A stretch of 64,000 nucleotides of DNA from Nocardioides cremeus (GTDB taxonomy: Bacteria > Actinomycetota > Actinomycetes > Propionibacteriales > Nocardioidaceae): contig NZ_JAULSC010000003.1 of assembly GCF_030518195.1 (NCBI RefSeq), forward strand, positions 186,001 through 250,000. Reading direction: 5' to 3'. Positions 27,827-35,740 of the stretch are shown one piece after another. The notes beneath the pieces were generated by a model. The model had not been told where the DNA came from. It worked only from the letters and a program-made list of their open reading frames with translations, and did not search any database. Positions within the stretch are counted from its first letter, which is position 1. Each line of letters opens with the position of its first letter. A program made the translations under genes and the position numbers.

Positions 27827-29344
27827 TCACCCCAGCGCGCGCACGGTCTCGAGGGTGTCGGCCTCGGCAGCGGTCTTGTCGTCGCGGTAGCGCACCACCC
27901 GGGCGAAGCGCAGCGCCACCCCGCCCGGGTAGCGCGTCGAGCGCTGGAGCCCGTCGATCGCGATCTCGACGACCTGCTCGGGCCGCACGAGCACGACATG
28001 GCCCTCGCGGTGCGTCTCCAGCGCCAGGAACCTCTCGGTCTGCCAGTCGAGCATCTCGTCGGTGAGCCCCTTGAAGGTCTTGCCCAGCATCACGAAGCCG
28101 CCGTCGGGGTCGCGGGCGCCCAGGTGGAGGTTGGAGAGCTTGCCGCGGCGCCGCCCCGAGCCCCACTCGACACCCAGCACGACCAGGTCGAGGGTGTGCA
28201 CCGGCTTGACCTTGACCCAGCCCGACCCGCGGCGTCCGGCGGCGTACGGCGCGTCGAGGCTCTTGACCACGACGCCCTCGTGGCCGGTCTCGAGGGCGCG
28301 GGCCAGGAACGCCTGGGCCTCGTCGGGGTCGCCGGTGCGCAGGCCGCTGACCCGGTGCTGCTCGGGCACCAGTGCGTGCAGGGCGTCGAGGCGCTCGTGG
28401 CCGGGCCGGTCGAGGAGGTCGGTGCCGTCGACGTGCAGCACGTCGAAGAAGAACGGGGTGACGTGCACGCCCGCCGACTGCGCCGTGCGCGACGACGTCT
28501 CCTGGAAGGGGCGCGGCCGCCCGTCGTCGTCGAGCGCCAGCGCCTCGCCGTCGAGCACGAACCGCTGCGCCGGCAGCGCCCGCGCGACCTCGACGACCTC
28601 GGGCAGCCGGGCGGTGATGTCCTCGAGGCTGCGGGTGGCCACGCGCACCTCGTCGCCGTCGCGGTGCACCTGCACGCGGATGCCGTCGAGCTTGGTGTCG
28701 ACCACGACCTCGGCTCCCGGCTGAGCCGCCTTGCCGAGCGCCTTGGTCATCGCCGCCGCCACGTCGGTGGCCGAGCCGGCCAGCATCGGGAGCACCGGCC
28801 GCATCACCTCGAGCCCGATCGCGTGCAGCGCCTCCTCGCCCTCGGTCAGCGCCGCCACCACGACCGCCACCGTCGAGCCCGACAGCATCGCCGCGCGGCG
28901 TACGACGGCGAGCGGCACGTCGGCGGCCCGCGCGACCCCCTCCTGCACCAGCGCGTCGAGCGCGCCCTGGCGCAGCTCGCCGGTGACCACGCCGCGCAGC
29001 CAGACCTGCTCGTCGGCGGTGGCACGACCGAAGAGCTCCTCGACCGCGCGGGACCGGGCGCTGACCGAGCCCGGCCCCGCCAAGGCGGCGACCTCCTCGA
29101 AGCGCTCGTGCACCTCGAGCACCTCGAGCGTGGGGGAGTCCGCGGGCTCGGGCAGGTCGCGCAACGACCGCCACCCCAACCCCGTACGCCGCTGCCGCAG
29201 CGTGCCGCCCAGGTAGGCCGCGACCGTCTCGGCCTCGGCGGGGCCGGTGCGGCCCAGGAGGTCGGCCAGCGCGGCCACCTTGTCCTTGCGCGAGCGGGTG
29301 GCGGCGACCGCCTGGGAGGTGGTCACGACGTCGGCGAGCAGCAC
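27827..29344 (-). CDS. ligB: ATP-dependent DNA ligase, LigB type
   Basis: A 505-residue ligase. The adenylated Lys is in DTKLDGIRVQVHR, K218 from the chosen start. Other nucleotidyltransferase motifs follow: FVLDGEALAL, FFFDVLHVDG, HEGVVVKSL and WVKVKPVHTLDL. The N-terminal 200 residues form the helical DNA-binding domain. GTG 29344 is preferred because M. tuberculosis LigB begins at the equivalent MLLHDV (recalled) and GGTGAGGG lies upstream; a TTG at 29356 is the longer alternative. It seals nicks in repair; it is not the essential NAD-dependent ligase. Confidence 0.9.
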   Translation of the reverse strand: MLLADVVTTSQAVAATRSRKDKVAALADLLGRTGPAEAETVAAYLGGTLRQRRTGLGWRSLRDLPEPADSPTLEVLEVHERFEEVAALAGPGSVSARSRAVEELFGRATADEQVWLRGVVTGELRQGALDALVQEGVARAADVPLAVVRRAAMLSGSTVAVVVAALTEGEEALHAIGLEVMRPVLPMLAGSATDVAAAMTKALGKAAQPGAEVVVDTKLDGIRVQVHRDGDEVRVATRSLEDITARLPEVVEVARALPAQRFVLDGEALALDDDGRPRPFQETSSRTAQSAGVHVTPFFFDVLHVDGTDLLDRPGHERLDALHALVPEQHRVSGLRTGDPDEAQAFLARALETGHEGVVVKSLDAPYAAGRRGSGWVKVKPVHTLDLVVLGVEWGSGRRRGKLSNLHLGARDPDGGFVMLGKTFKGLTDEMLDWQTERFLALETHREGHVVLVRPEQVVEIAIDGLQRSTRYPGGVALRFARVVRYRDDKTAAEADTLETVRALG

Positions 29345-29379
29345 CGTCTCATTCAACCCTCACCGGGCAACCGTGGCTC

Positions 29380-30159
29380 TCACCCCGGCAGCGCGGTGAA
29401 GTCCGGCTCGCGGCCCTCGGCGAAGGCGGCCAGCGCCTCGAGGTTGGCCGGGCCGCCCATCAGCTCGGCGAAGGCGGCGTTCTCGCGCTCGCGGGCCGCG
29501 TCGATGCCGGCGCGCAGGGGAGCGGTCATCGCCTGCTTGACCGCCACCAGCGAGGTGACCGGGCGCCGGGCCAGGACCTCCGCGTGGCGGCGGGCCTCGG
29601 TGAGCAGGTCGTCGGGCTCGCAGACCCGCCACACCAGGCCGGCGGCCAGCGCCTCGTCGGCGCTGACCCACTCCGACGACAGCAGCATCCACGCGGCGGC
29701 CTGGTGGCCGACGAGCCGGGGGAACAGGTAGGACGACGCCGCCTCGGGTGCGACGCCGAGCGAGGTGAAGGGGCACTTCAGCCGTGCGGTGCTGGACATG
29801 AAGGCCAGGTCGGCGAAGCCGAGGACGGTCGCGCCGATGCCCAGCCCGACCCCGTTGACGGCGACCACGAGCGGCTTGGGGAACGCGACCAGCGCGTCGA
29901 GCAGCCCGGGGAACCCGTGCCGGCCGCGCTGGAAGTCGGGGTCGGTGGACATCCGGTGCATCTCGACGAGGTCGGTGCCGGCGCTGAAGGCCCGGCCGGC
30001 GCCGGTGAGCAGCACGACCGCCACGTCCGGGTCGTCGGCCGCCGCCAGCAGCGCGTCGGCCGTGGCGTCGTAGAGCTCCTCGTCGAAGGCGTTGAGCGCG
30101 TCGGGGCGGTCGAGGGTCAGCGTGCGCACGCGCTGCTCGTCGTGGATCTGCAGGGGCAT
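29380..30159 (-). CDS. enoyl-CoA hydratase/isomerase family protein with a KstR box
   Basis: A 259-residue crotonase. The oxyanion-hole segments are GRAFSAGTDLVEM and AVNGVGLGIGATVLG. Only one acidic residue is in catalytic position, the Glu in LGVAPEAASSYL, so an isomerase-type reaction is as likely as hydration. The ATG at 30159 follows TAGTCT by six bases. A site matching the KstR consensus lies at 30180-30193, in the -35 region, so the gene probably belongs to the steroid regulon. The substrate is unknown. Confidence 0.88.
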   Translation of the reverse strand: MPLQIHDEQRVRTLTLDRPDALNAFDEELYDATADALLAAADDPDVAVVLLTGAGRAFSAGTDLVEMHRMSTDPDFQRGRHGFPGLLDALVAFPKPLVVAVNGVGLGIGATVLGFADLAFMSSTARLKCPFTSLGVAPEAASSYLFPRLVGHQAAAWMLLSSEWVSADEALAAGLVWRVCEPDDLLTEARRHAEVLARRPVTSLVAVKQAMTAPLRAGIDAARERENAAFAELMGGPANLEALAAFAEGREPDFTALPG

Positions 30160-30165
30160 GGCCGC

Positions 30166-30171
30166 AGACTA
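30166..30171 (-). promoter_or_regulatory. -10 hexamer of the leaderless crotonase promoter
   Basis: TAGTCT on the minus strand, six bases before the ATG at 30159. Confidence 0.55.
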
Positions 30172-30179
30172 CGCGAAAC

Positions 30180-30193
30180 TAGAACACGTTCCA
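30180..30193. promoter_or_regulatory. KstR-type operator (crotonase / AlkA divergent promoter)
   Basis: TAGAACACGTTCCA fits TNNAACNNGTTNNA at all eight fixed positions. It lies upstream of the -10 of the crotonase gene and only five bases before the -10 hexamer of the divergent glycosylase gene. Confidence 0.8.
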
Positions 30194-30198
30194 TCACG

Positions 30199-30204
30199 TA
30201 CGGT
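30199..30204 (+). promoter_or_regulatory. -10 hexamer of a likely leaderless promoter for the AlkA-type gene
   Basis: TACGGT ends seven bases before the GTG at 30212. Confidence 0.5.
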
Positions 30205-30211
30205 CGGTGCC

Positions 30212-31150
30212 GTGACCGCCGAGCCCCGCCGCCGCACCTGGCGCCCGGACTGGCCCTGCCAGGTCGCCTCCGTGGCCGGCCAGCAGCGTCGCGGGCGCGG
30301 CGACCCGACGTACCGCGCCGACGACGCCGGACGGATCTGGCGCGGCGTGCGCACCCCGCTCGGCCCGGCGACGCTGTCGCTGGAGTCGCGCCCGGCCGAC
30401 GGCGAGGTGCACGCCCGGGCGTGGGGCGACGGAGCGGAGTGGATGCTCGACGCGGTGCCCGCCCTGCTCGGTGCCGACGACGACTGGAGCGCCTTCGAGC
30501 CGCGCCACCCCGTGCTCGTCGAGGCCCGGCGACGCCACCCGCACGCGCGCCTGGGGCGCACCGGGCTGGTGATGGAGTCGCTGGTGCCCTCGATCATTGA
30601 GCAGAAGGTGACCGGCCAGGAGGCCTTCGCCGGCTTCCGGATGCTGGTGCACCGCTACGGCGAGCGCGCTCCCGGGCCCGGCCCCGACCTGCGGCTGTGG
30701 GTGCAGCCCACGCCCGAGCAGCTGCGCACCGTGCCCTCGTGGGAATGGCTGAAGATGCACGTCGACCACGCCCGCTCCCGCGCGATCGTCACCGCCGCCC
30801 GGGTGGCGGAGTCGCTGGAGCGCACCTCGACCCTGCCGGGCGAGGAGGCCGAGAAGCGCATCAGCAGCCTGCCCGGCATCGGGGTGTGGACCTGCGCCGA
30901 GGTGCGCCAGCGCGCCTTCGGCGACCCCGACGCGGTCTCCTTCGGCGACTACCACGTCGCCAAGGACGTGGGCTGGGCGCTGACCGGCACGCCCTTCACC
31001 GACGAGGAGATGGCCGACTACCTCGAGCCGTGGCGCCCGCAGCGGGGCCGGGTGCCGACCCTGCTGGGCCTGGCCGGTCTGCACCGCCCGCGGCACGGCG
31101 CGCGGATGGCCCCCCGCACCCACATCCCCGCCCGCGTCACGCGCCACTGA
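30212..31150 (+). CDS. DNA-3-methyladenine glycosylase II (AlkA/HhH-GPD type)
   Basis: A 312-residue base-excision glycosylase. The helix-hairpin-helix is SLPGIGVWTCAEVRQRAFGDPDAV with the catalytic Asp in FGDYHVAKD near residue 250. IEQKVTGQEAFAGFR is the typical first helix of the HhH-GPD domain. The N-terminal 100 residues are of the AlkA type. It removes alkylated bases. Start by the -10 hexamer at 30199. Its promoter region is shared with a KstR-regulated crotonase, which is probably accidental for function. Confidence 0.88.
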   Translation: MTAEPRRRTWRPDWPCQVASVAGQQRRGRGDPTYRADDAGRIWRGVRTPLGPATLSLESRPADGEVHARAWGDGAEWMLDAVPALLGADDDWSAFEPRHPVLVEARRRHPHARLGRTGLVMESLVPSIIEQKVTGQEAFAGFRMLVHRYGERAPGPGPDLRLWVQPTPEQLRTVPSWEWLKMHVDHARSRAIVTAARVAESLERTSTLPGEEAEKRISSLPGIGVWTCAEVRQRAFGDPDAVSFGDYHVAKDVGWALTGTPFTDEEMADYLEPWRPQRGRVPTLLGLAGLHRPRHGARMAPRTHIPARVTRH

Positions 31151-31205
31151 CGCTGACCCGGCGCCAATCTCGCGCCGACCCGGCGCAAACCGGCCGCACC
31201 ATGGT

Positions 31206-31211
31206 TACTGT
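31206..31211 (+). promoter_or_regulatory. -10 hexamer of a likely leaderless promoter for the SCP2 gene
   Basis: TACTGT ends six bases before the GTG at 31218. Confidence 0.5.
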
Positions 31212-31217
31212 GACACT

Positions 31218-32054
31218 GTGACGCAGACAACCTCGATGGTGCCGCTCGACCCTGCGCAGGCGGTCGCGCTCCTGGAGCGCCTGCCCGACCACGCACTGCC
31301 CGACAGGCTCGCCGCCCTGCGGGGCGTCGTCCGCTTCGACCTCACCCACGGCGGCAACGACGTCACCCGCATCGTCGCGGTCCTCGCGGACGGTGCGGCC
31401 GAGGTGAGGGCCGACACCGGTGAGTCGGTCGACGTGGTGCTGCGGATGCCCGCGGACCACCTGCCCGAGCTGGTGGGCGGCGGGGCCAACGCCGGCCTCG
31501 ACCTGTTGGCGGGGCGTCTGGTGGTCGAGGGCGACGCCGGGCTGGCGCTGGCCCTCGGCGGCGTGTTCGTCGTCCCGGGCACGGAGGCCGACCCCGTCGC
31601 CGTCGACCCGCGGGCGCTCGACCCGGTGGCCGTGGCCCGCACCCTCGTCGGCGTCCCGACCGCCCACCTGCGCTCGGTGATGGCGGGCGGCTTCCGCCAC
31701 ATCGTCCTCGAGGAGGTGTTCACCCGCCTCCCGGCCTTCCTCGACGCCGGCAGGGCCGCGCGCTGCGACCTGACGGTCGGCTTCCGGCTCACCGGTCGCG
31801 ACGACGGCGAGTGCGAGCGGTACGTCGTGCGCGTCGTCGACGGCCGGTGCCGCACGGCCGGTCCGGGCCTGGGCGACACCGAGGTGCCCGAGCGTCGCGA
31901 CGCGACCATCACGTGCACGGGCCACGACTTCCTGCGCCTGGCGACCGGTCACCTCGCGCCGGTCACCGGGGTCCTCAAGGGCCAGCTCAAGGTCAAGGGC
32001 GACAAGGCCAAGGCACTGCAGCTGCTCGCGGTGCTCGACATCCCCAGCGCCTGA
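31218..32054 (+). CDS. SCP2 sterol-binding domain protein (two tandem SCP2-like halves)
   Basis: A 278-residue protein. The first SCP2-like half (about residues 20-115) has VVRFDLTHGGNDVTRIVAVL and ends with GRLVVEGDAGLALALGGVF. The second (about 150-278) ends with GHDFLRLATGHLAPVTGVLKG and GDKAKALQLLAVL. SCP2 domains bind lipids such as sterols or acyl-CoA. The ligand here is unknown, although a steroid link would fit the KstR genes elsewhere in the window. No KstR box is seen upstream. GTG start after a -10 hexamer. Confidence 0.8.
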   Translation: MTQTTSMVPLDPAQAVALLERLPDHALPDRLAALRGVVRFDLTHGGNDVTRIVAVLADGAAEVRADTGESVDVVLRMPADHLPELVGGGANAGLDLLAGRLVVEGDAGLALALGGVFVVPGTEADPVAVDPRALDPVAVARTLVGVPTAHLRSVMAGGFRHIVLEEVFTRLPAFLDAGRAARCDLTVGFRLTGRDDGECERYVVRVVDGRCRTAGPGLGDTEVPERRDATITCTGHDFLRLATGHLAPVTGVLKGQLKVKGDKAKALQLLAVLDIPSA

Positions 32055-32059
32055 GGCCG

Positions 32060-33322
32060 CTAGAGCAGGGGACGCAGGGGAGCGAGCACGAACTCGGTGA
32101 ACTTGCGGTGCAGGTCGCGCGCCTCCCACTCACCGATCGTCAGCTCGAGGCAGTTGGACTCGTCGACGGCGAAGATCTCCTCCATCACCTCGGCGAGCCC
32201 CTGGTCGATGGCCTCGACGTTGATCTCGTAGTTGCCGCTGAGGCTGAGCCGGTCGATGTTGGCGGTGCCCACGGTGGTCCAGGTGCCGTCGACGGTCGCG
32301 GTCTTGGCGTGCACCATCGCGTCGCGGTAGCGGAAGATCCGCACGCCCGCCTCGAGCAGGTGCGAGAAGTAGCCGCGCGAGATCCAGTCGGCCACGATGT
32401 GGTTCGACTTCAGCGGCACGAGCAGGCGTACGTCGACACCGCGGCGCGCGGCGTCCTTGAGGGCGTCGACGAAGTCGGGGTCGGGCAGGAAGTAGGCGGT
32501 GGTCAGCCAGATGTTGCGGCTGGCGCGGTTGATCGCCTCGAGGTACATGGAGCGGATCGGGAACATCCACAGCCGCGGCACGTTGCGCTGGAACCGGATC
32601 CGCGACTCCCACACCGAGGAGGTCTCGAGCAGCAGCGGACGCGCGCTGTGGCCCAGCCGGCGACGCCGGTTGAGGTTCCAGAAGTCGGCGAAGGCGCGCT
32701 GCAGGTCCCACACGCCCGGCCCGGTGATCCGCACGTGGGTGTCGCGCCACTCGGTCTCGTAGGCGTCACCGATGTTGAAGCCGCCCACGAAGCCGACCTC
32801 ACCGTCGACGACCAGGATCTTGCGGTGGTCGCGGCCGTAGCGGCGCACGTCGAAGAAGCGCAGGCCGGCGGCGTACACGGGGTAGCGCAGCACCTTCATC
32901 GAGCGCGGGAAGTGCTTGAAGACGGGGGAGACGACCAGGTTGGCGAAGCCGTCGTAGATGCAGTAGACGTCGACCCCGCGTGCGGCCGCGTCGGCCAGCG
33001 CCTGCTTGAACCGCTCGCCGGTCGCGTCGCCCTTCCAGATGTAGGTCTCGAAGAAGACCTGGCGCTGCGCCGACTCGATGGCCGCGATCATGTCGGCGTA
33101 GAGGTCGCTGCCGTAGGTGTAGGTCGTCATCGTGCCCTCGCCGATCTCCACCGTGCGCGGCGCCGTGGTGGGGAAGGGCTTGGGCTTCTTGCCGCGCCGG
33201 CGGTAGGAGTCGACCAGGGACATCCCGATCGCCAGGGCCAGCTGCACGCCCACGATCGTGAGCAGCGTGCGCCGCACGACCCGCAGCACCCGTCCGGCCA
33301 TGGGTTCGCTGCGGTGGGTCAC
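32060..33322 (-). CDS. cardiolipin synthase-like phospholipase D family protein
   Basis: A 420-residue protein with one N-terminal membrane segment (about residues 18-37) and two PLD catalytic motifs: DHRKILVVDGEVGFVGG near residue 170 (HxK) and VHAKTATVDGTWTTVGTANID near residue 345 (HxKx4D). This is the arrangement of bacterial cardiolipin synthases, which join two phosphatidylglycerols, or a related phosphatidyl transferase. GTG 33322 follows TACCGT by six bases, a leaderless start. Confidence 0.88.
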   Translation of the reverse strand: MTHRSEPMAGRVLRVVRRTLLTIVGVQLALAIGMSLVDSYRRRGKKPKPFPTTAPRTVEIGEGTMTTYTYGSDLYADMIAAIESAQRQVFFETYIWKGDATGERFKQALADAAARGVDVYCIYDGFANLVVSPVFKHFPRSMKVLRYPVYAAGLRFFDVRRYGRDHRKILVVDGEVGFVGGFNIGDAYETEWRDTHVRITGPGVWDLQRAFADFWNLNRRRRLGHSARPLLLETSSVWESRIRFQRNVPRLWMFPIRSMYLEAINRASRNIWLTTAYFLPDPDFVDALKDAARRGVDVRLLVPLKSNHIVADWISRGYFSHLLEAGVRIFRYRDAMVHAKTATVDGTWTTVGTANIDRLSLSGNYEINVEAIDQGLAEVMEEIFAVDESNCLELTIGEWEARDLHRKFTEFVLAPLRPLL

Positions 33323-33328
33323 GCGGAC

Positions 33329-33334
33329 ACGGTA
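33329..33334 (-). promoter_or_regulatory. -10 hexamer of the leaderless PLD-family gene promoter
   Basis: TACCGT on the minus strand, six bases before the GTG at 33322. Confidence 0.5.
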
Positions 33335-33366
33335 GTACCAGGGTGCAGGTGTGCGGTGCGGGCCCG

Positions 33367-33897
33367 TCAGCGCCGTACGTCGTCGCCGCGGACCAGGGTG
33401 CGCTCGGGGCAGTCGAGGATCACCTGGCTGTGCACGACCAGCGGCACCTCGAGGTCGACCAGCACCGAGGTCTCCCGGCCCAGGACGGTGCCGCTGACCC
33501 GCACCTGGTCGTAGGAGTTGTTGGCGCGCTCGTGGTAGTAGCGGCAGTTGGCGTACTCGAAGACCAGGCCCGCCTCGCCGTCGCCGTACGGCGTGAGCGT
33601 CACCGGCTCAGCGAGCTCGTCCACCGGCTCCAGCAGCGGGAAGTCGGGCTCGACGAGCTCGACGTCGGTGACCCGCCAGGGGACGGCCGAGGCGTTGCTG
33701 AGCGGCACCGTGAGCTCGACGCGCTCGCCGTAGCGGTAGTGCAGCGCGTAGGTGCCGGCGTCGCCGTACCCGTCCACGAACAGTCCGGCGTCGGGCGCCA
33801 GCGCCACCGCCGGGGCGTGCAGGGTGACCAGGTGCGGGGCGAGCGCCCAGGCGGCACCCAGCGTCGCCGTGACGCCGAGCGCGGTCTGCAGGCTCAC
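33367..33897 (-). CDS. hypothetical exported protein, last gene of the polysaccharide operon
   Basis: A predicted 176-residue protein whose N-terminus is weakly hydrophobic (TALGVTATLGAAWALAP), likely a signal or anchor. The rest is beta-rich with two Cys residues (YANCRYY and ILDCPERT) that could form a disulfide. I recognise no family. The GTG overlaps the stop of the beta-helix gene by four bases (GTGA), so the two proteins are made together and may act together outside the cell. Confidence 0.75.
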   Translation of the reverse strand: MSLQTALGVTATLGAAWALAPHLVTLHAPAVALAPDAGLFVDGYGDAGTYALHYRYGERVELTVPLSNASAVPWRVTDVELVEPDFPLLEPVDELAEPVTLTPYGDGEAGLVFEYANCRYYHERANNSYDQVRVSGTVLGRETSVLVDLEVPLVVHSQVILDCPERTLVRGDDVRR

Positions 33898-35654
33898 TGG
33901 TCGGCCCTGGCGCGCTGGCGACGAGCGCCCGCGACCCGGATGCCCAGCGCGCCCACGAGGGTCACGGCCAGCAGGGTCGCCGGGGTCCCGGGGCCGTCCC
34001 CGGGCCGCTCGGCGGCCCGTGCGCCCTCGGAGCCGGGCTTCTCGGGGGTGTCCAGCCAGTCGCAGCCCGCCGGGTCGGGCTCGGAGCGACGGTCGTAGGT
34101 CGCGCAGGGGATCAGCTGGGTCGTCTTGACCAGGTTGCCGATCGGCCACTCCGAGGGGTTGCCGCAGTCGGGCAGGTCGATGGCGTAGTTGTGGGTGACC
34201 TCCTTGCCCGGCGCGGTCAGGTTGTCCTGCCAGCAGTTCCCGTCGCCGGCCTCGTCCCAGTAGAAGTCGATGCCGTTGGGCAGGACCTCGCCCTTCGGCG
34301 AGTAGCCGAGCTCGTTCTTGGTGAAGGCGTTGAAGTTCGAGTTGTCCTGCTGGTGCAGCGGGTTGTAGTCGCCGCGCAGCAGCGCCGGCGGCACCCAGAA
34401 GAGCATGAAGCCCTGCCGCCAGTTGTCCCAGACCTGGTTGGAGTCGATGAAGTTGTGGTTGCCGATGATCATCCCGCCGGTGCCGACGGGGAAGCCGAAG
34501 GCGGGGCAGACCACGCCGCGCTGGTGGCCGACGGCCTTCGCGACCGTCTCCTGGCAGGGGGCGTCGTCGCCCTGGACGTACTTCTCGTAGTAGTTCTCGT
34601 TGTTGCTGTAGATCTTGTTGTCCTCGAACCAGCCGTGGTCCTGCGGCATCCCCGGGTGGCCGCCGAGGATCGACTCGACGATGAAGCCGAGGCCGTTGTG
34701 GTGGATGCGGTTGTCGTGGATGTAGAGCGAGTTGCCGGCGGTGCCGGACATGCCGAGCGCGTTGTGGTGCAGGTTGCAGTTCTTGACCTCGGTGGCCCAG
34801 CGGGTCAGCGCGCCGGTGGTGGTGCTGGTGGAGTTCACGTCGGCGGACGAGCCCGGGTAGACGCCGGAGTCGCCGTTGTGGTGGGCGTTGCAGTTGGAGA
34901 TGACGCCGTGGTCGGAGGTGAAGGTCAGCACCCCGTAGAGGTCGTTGTGCGAGCCCTCGAAGCGGTCGAGCACGTAGCCGTCGGTCTCGTGGACGTAGAA
35001 GGCGTTCTCACGGAAGAGCATGGCGCGCATGTTGGCGAGGTAGAAGCCGTCGGCGCGGTCGGCCTTGATGCCGTTGTGCTTGACCCAGTCGCCGTCCTCG
35101 CGGAAGCCGCCGCGCAGCGTGACGTCGCGCGGGCCCGCGCCGGTGCCCAGCATCTGCAGGTCGCACAGCTGGTTGTCGCACTTGATGTCCGGGTCGTCGG
35201 GGTCGTCGCCGGCGATGGTGACGAGGTTGACCACCTCGCCGCAGGAGACGATCTTGTCGTACTCGACGACGCCACCGTCGTAGTCGTCCATGCAGGGCCG
35301 GTCCCAGCTGGGCTGCTCGCGGTAGACGCCGGGCAGCACGTAGATGTTGGTGCGCTGCTTCTCGACCGCGTCGACGGCCGCCTGCATGTGCCGGTGCTCG
35401 CACTGGCGCAGCAGCCGCATGTTGAAGGCGCGCAGCTTCTTGCCGGGCAGCTTCTTGATCCGCTTCCGCGAGTCCGCCTTGCAGACCACGATCACGTCGG
35501 CCGCCTGCTTCAGGGACCGCTTCTTCGGGACCACGCCGTCACCGGCTGGGAACTGCGACTCCCGTTCCTCGTGCGCGGCCACGGGGGACGACGTCGAGAA
35601 CGCGAGCGTGAGGGCGATGACGGCAAGGCAGAGCAGCCGGACGGCGATGCGCAC
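33894..35654 (-). CDS. secreted right-handed parallel beta-helix protein, membrane-anchored C-terminus
   Basis: A 586-residue protein. GTG 35654 has GAGGAG upstream and gives a signal peptide (RLLCLAVIALTLAFS... ending near AAHEE). The body is an Asn- and Gly-rich parallel beta-helix of the pectate-lyase-like type (DNRIHHNGLGFIVES, CNAHHNGDSGVYPG), six or more Cys residues, and acidic patches. A C-terminal hydrophobic segment plus Arg tail anchors it. Such folds bind or cleave polysaccharides; no catalytic triad is recognised. An AT-rich promoter with TATATT lies near 35695. Confidence 0.85.
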   Translation of the reverse strand: MRIAVRLLCLAVIALTLAFSTSSPVAAHEERESQFPAGDGVVPKKRSLKQAADVIVVCKADSRKRIKKLPGKKLRAFNMRLLRQCEHRHMQAAVDAVEKQRTNIYVLPGVYREQPSWDRPCMDDYDGGVVEYDKIVSCGEVVNLVTIAGDDPDDPDIKCDNQLCDLQMLGTGAGPRDVTLRGGFREDGDWVKHNGIKADRADGFYLANMRAMLFRENAFYVHETDGYVLDRFEGSHNDLYGVLTFTSDHGVISNCNAHHNGDSGVYPGSSADVNSTSTTTGALTRWATEVKNCNLHHNALGMSGTAGNSLYIHDNRIHHNGLGFIVESILGGHPGMPQDHGWFEDNKIYSNNENYYEKYVQGDDAPCQETVAKAVGHQRGVVCPAFGFPVGTGGMIIGNHNFIDSNQVWDNWRQGFMLFWVPPALLRGDYNPLHQQDNSNFNAFTKNELGYSPKGEVLPNGIDFYWDEAGDGNCWQDNLTAPGKEVTHNYAIDLPDCGNPSEWPIGNLVKTTQLIPCATYDRRSEPDPAGCDWLDTPEKPGSEGARAAERPGDGPGTPATLLAVTLVGALGIRVAGARRQRARADQ

Positions 35655-35740
35655 GAGGAACTCCTCGGGGGGAGGGGAGGGAGCGTGCGCCCGAATATAT
35701 GAGCATTGTTCAGGTTTGGGGAAGGGAAGCGCGAATCGGC
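35655..35740. promoter_or_regulatory. AT-rich promoter region of the beta-helix gene
   Basis: This 86-base gap is clearly less GC-rich than its surroundings and contains CATATATTCG on the minus strand near 35692-35701, a likely -10 element, about 40 bases before the start codon. The two downstream genes may therefore have their own promoter besides read-through. Confidence 0.45.
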
